Shown: positions 62,522 to 64,000 of the stretch, one piece after another | Position numbering within the stretch: position 1 is the first letter of the stretch | Layout of the letters: each line of letters starts with the position of its first letter | NCBI GenBank assembly: GCA_947471745.1 | Contig: CANJKZ010000423.1 | Span: forward strand, 434,001 to 498,000 | DNA from: Closterium sp. Naga37s-1 | Lineage: Eukaryota; Streptophyta; Zygnematophyceae; Desmidiales; Closteriaceae | Length of the DNA: 64,000 nt | Direction: 5' to 3' | Made by a program: the position numbers and the translations under genes | The notes under the pieces: generated by a model | What the model saw: only the letters and a program-made list of their open reading frames with translations | Databases searched by the model: none | Told to the model about the DNA's origin: nothing

Positions 62522-64000
62522 TGTGACGCTGAATGCGGTCTCCGTATGTCTGAGATGTGAAACTCGTTTAGCGCTAGTCACGGAGTTCAACGAACGCTGA
62601 TATAAGGCTGATAGAATGCTGGTATAGTGCTGGTATGCCGCAATAGATGCTGATAAGTTGAAGCTGTAGCGTCAATGTTCAGGTACGTAATGCGATCTGC
62701 AGCTAATATACAAAAAGTTCGGCTATGCTAACCCACTCCTTTGGTACTGTGGCCGACGAGGGGAGGACAGAAGTGACAGAAACGTTTCCGTACGTAACAC
62801 GCTCTGTCAGCTGCCATACTTAGCAGCTGACAATCAGCTGCAGCGTCCTTGAATAGTAGCTCTTGCAAGCAGTGCGATGCACAACTCGGCTCTCGAGGAA
62901 TATACACCGTTAACGCTCGAAACCAGTAATATCGGAGATGGTGTCCAAACGGCAAATATTTGATTGCCTGCTGTTGCATGATAAGATTCATGGCTGCAAG
63001 CTAGCAAGCATTAGCCAGCTCCACTACCTGTTGCTCGGGGGAATGCTGTAGGACCAGGGTTTCCAACGATCCTCTCTGGATCTGCGCGTGATTACGCACT
63101 ATTGCAGGCGGGACAAGGACGGAAGATAAATCATAACAGTATGTTAACGAATTGCGGTACGAAAGAAATATGTTGCGCTGCAAAACGGTGTTTTTTGAAA
63201 GTAGAGCTGTTGAGTAGGGTTCCCGTTTAAAACATGCTCCGCTTGCTCTGCTCATTCAACATTGGACTCTAAAGAGGTTCTGTATGGTGATGGGAGATCC
63301 ATAACGGTTCTGTTAAGAAATGTTTGAATAAACTACGAAAACAATTTTGTTGTGACTGTTGGCGCGATGCAACGGCTATTACGTTCCGAGCAGGGCTCAT
63401 TTTTGCAGGGTGTTTTTTTACGGAGTCGTGAGGAACGCCCAAAACCTTACGACATCAGTCAGTGCATCAAAACGCTATTGTCTGTAGCGTTGAATGAAAT
63501 CATAAACTCACCGCGCTCGGCTTCTATCTGAGCTTGTAGCCACAGATATGAACCTCACTGTTCGAGAGCTCGAATTGAACTCGGTCCTAGAATCCCTCAG
63601 GCTGTCACGAGCTGGCAGGCAACACCACAACAAAAGGAAAAGCTGGGCTACCAAGCCAAGTACACGTGAGAGTGACAGGTGGGCGGGGAGCAGACCTGAC
63701 CTCTAGGGTGCCCCTAGTATCAATAACGCGTACAGTTGTCACGTATTCCGTGCTGAAAGTTATTATATACAGCACGTTTCAACCCCAAAGAAATAATTCA
63801 CAGCCATTTATAAATCGAGCTTGCTTGGAAATTCGATTACTGCTTTATTACTAAGCGCAACAACCCATTCTTACCATTAAATAATAAGGGCCACATACTT
63901 CGGCGCAAGCTTTCCACAACCTGCACAGTGCAAATCGGATGAAATTAGCATAATGTCAATAATGAAAGATCAACAGCACCTGAAGCATATCTAATATTCA
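62522..64000. other. Upstream region of the WRKY-like gene; no gene recognised
   Basis: Moderate GC, no exon-like structure, domain or repeat array that I can support. Short imperfect repeats GCTGATA(T/G)A occur at 62597-62660. Confidence 0.5.

Noticed and set aside
62728-63255. 84-87-codon minus-strand ORFs upstream of the WRKY-like gene
   Set aside because: Short, no domain, no matching splice structure.

Overview
The window is nuclear DNA of a green-lineage eukaryote with large, repeat-filled introns. The best guide to its origin is a 34-kb gene on the minus strand for a plant class II formin: a PTEN-like pseudophosphatase and C2 region followed by FH1 and FH2, an architecture known from land plants and their streptophyte relatives. 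With a variant WRKY factor, a retromer sorting nexin, Ty1/copia elements and extreme simple-sequence content, a charophyte (streptophyte) alga such as a desmid is most likely. This placement is inference; no organelle or rRNA marker is present.

Layout. 2-6678 (+): a 5'-partial gene for a very low-complexity acidic, Q-rich, repeat-bearing protein of unknown function. 7247-21253 (+): a ten-exon SNX1-type PX-BAR sorting nexin whose last intron carries a degenerate Copia retrotransposon (13041-20265). 21254-22048: convergent intergenic gap. 22049-56225 (-): the formin, 15 exons, all joined here with consistent phase except one frame break in the FH1 proline tract. Its intron 9 (10.1 kb) is almost entirely a 172-bp tandem array, and intron 10 holds a second 172-bp array and a second Copia element (28260-34569). 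57364-59505 (-): a five-exon Lys/Asn-rich then Ala/Glu/Pro-rich protein of unknown function. 60341-62521 (-): a three-exon WRKY-like transcription factor with a WLKYGQK heptapeptide. 62522-64000: no gene recognised.

The most striking signal runs across both the sorting nexin and the formin, on opposite strands. Exons are flanked by tandem partial copies of themselves with strict polarity: copies of an exon's 5' part, each with a 3' splice site, lie only upstream, and copies of its 3' part, usually with the 5' splice site, lie only downstream. Copy number ranges from one to about 57. The extreme case is formin exon 10 (FH2 core, 34794-34970), preceded by 57 truncated decoys, 55 of them near-identical at exactly 172-bp spacing. 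The same rule reaches the terminal exons, where 3' ends with stop codons are copied into the 3' flank. I read this as junction-spanning tandem duplication that survives because a half exon with a single splice site is not included in mRNA. A second dispersed pattern is a family of short palindromes, TTTTGAG-N4-CTCAAAA, found repeatedly in introns and gene flanks and in none of the exons inspected.

The genes do not form a pathway. The sorting nexin (endosomal retromer), the formin (actin and possibly microtubule nucleation) and the WRKY-like factor are independent housekeeping or regulatory genes in a region shaped by repeat expansion.
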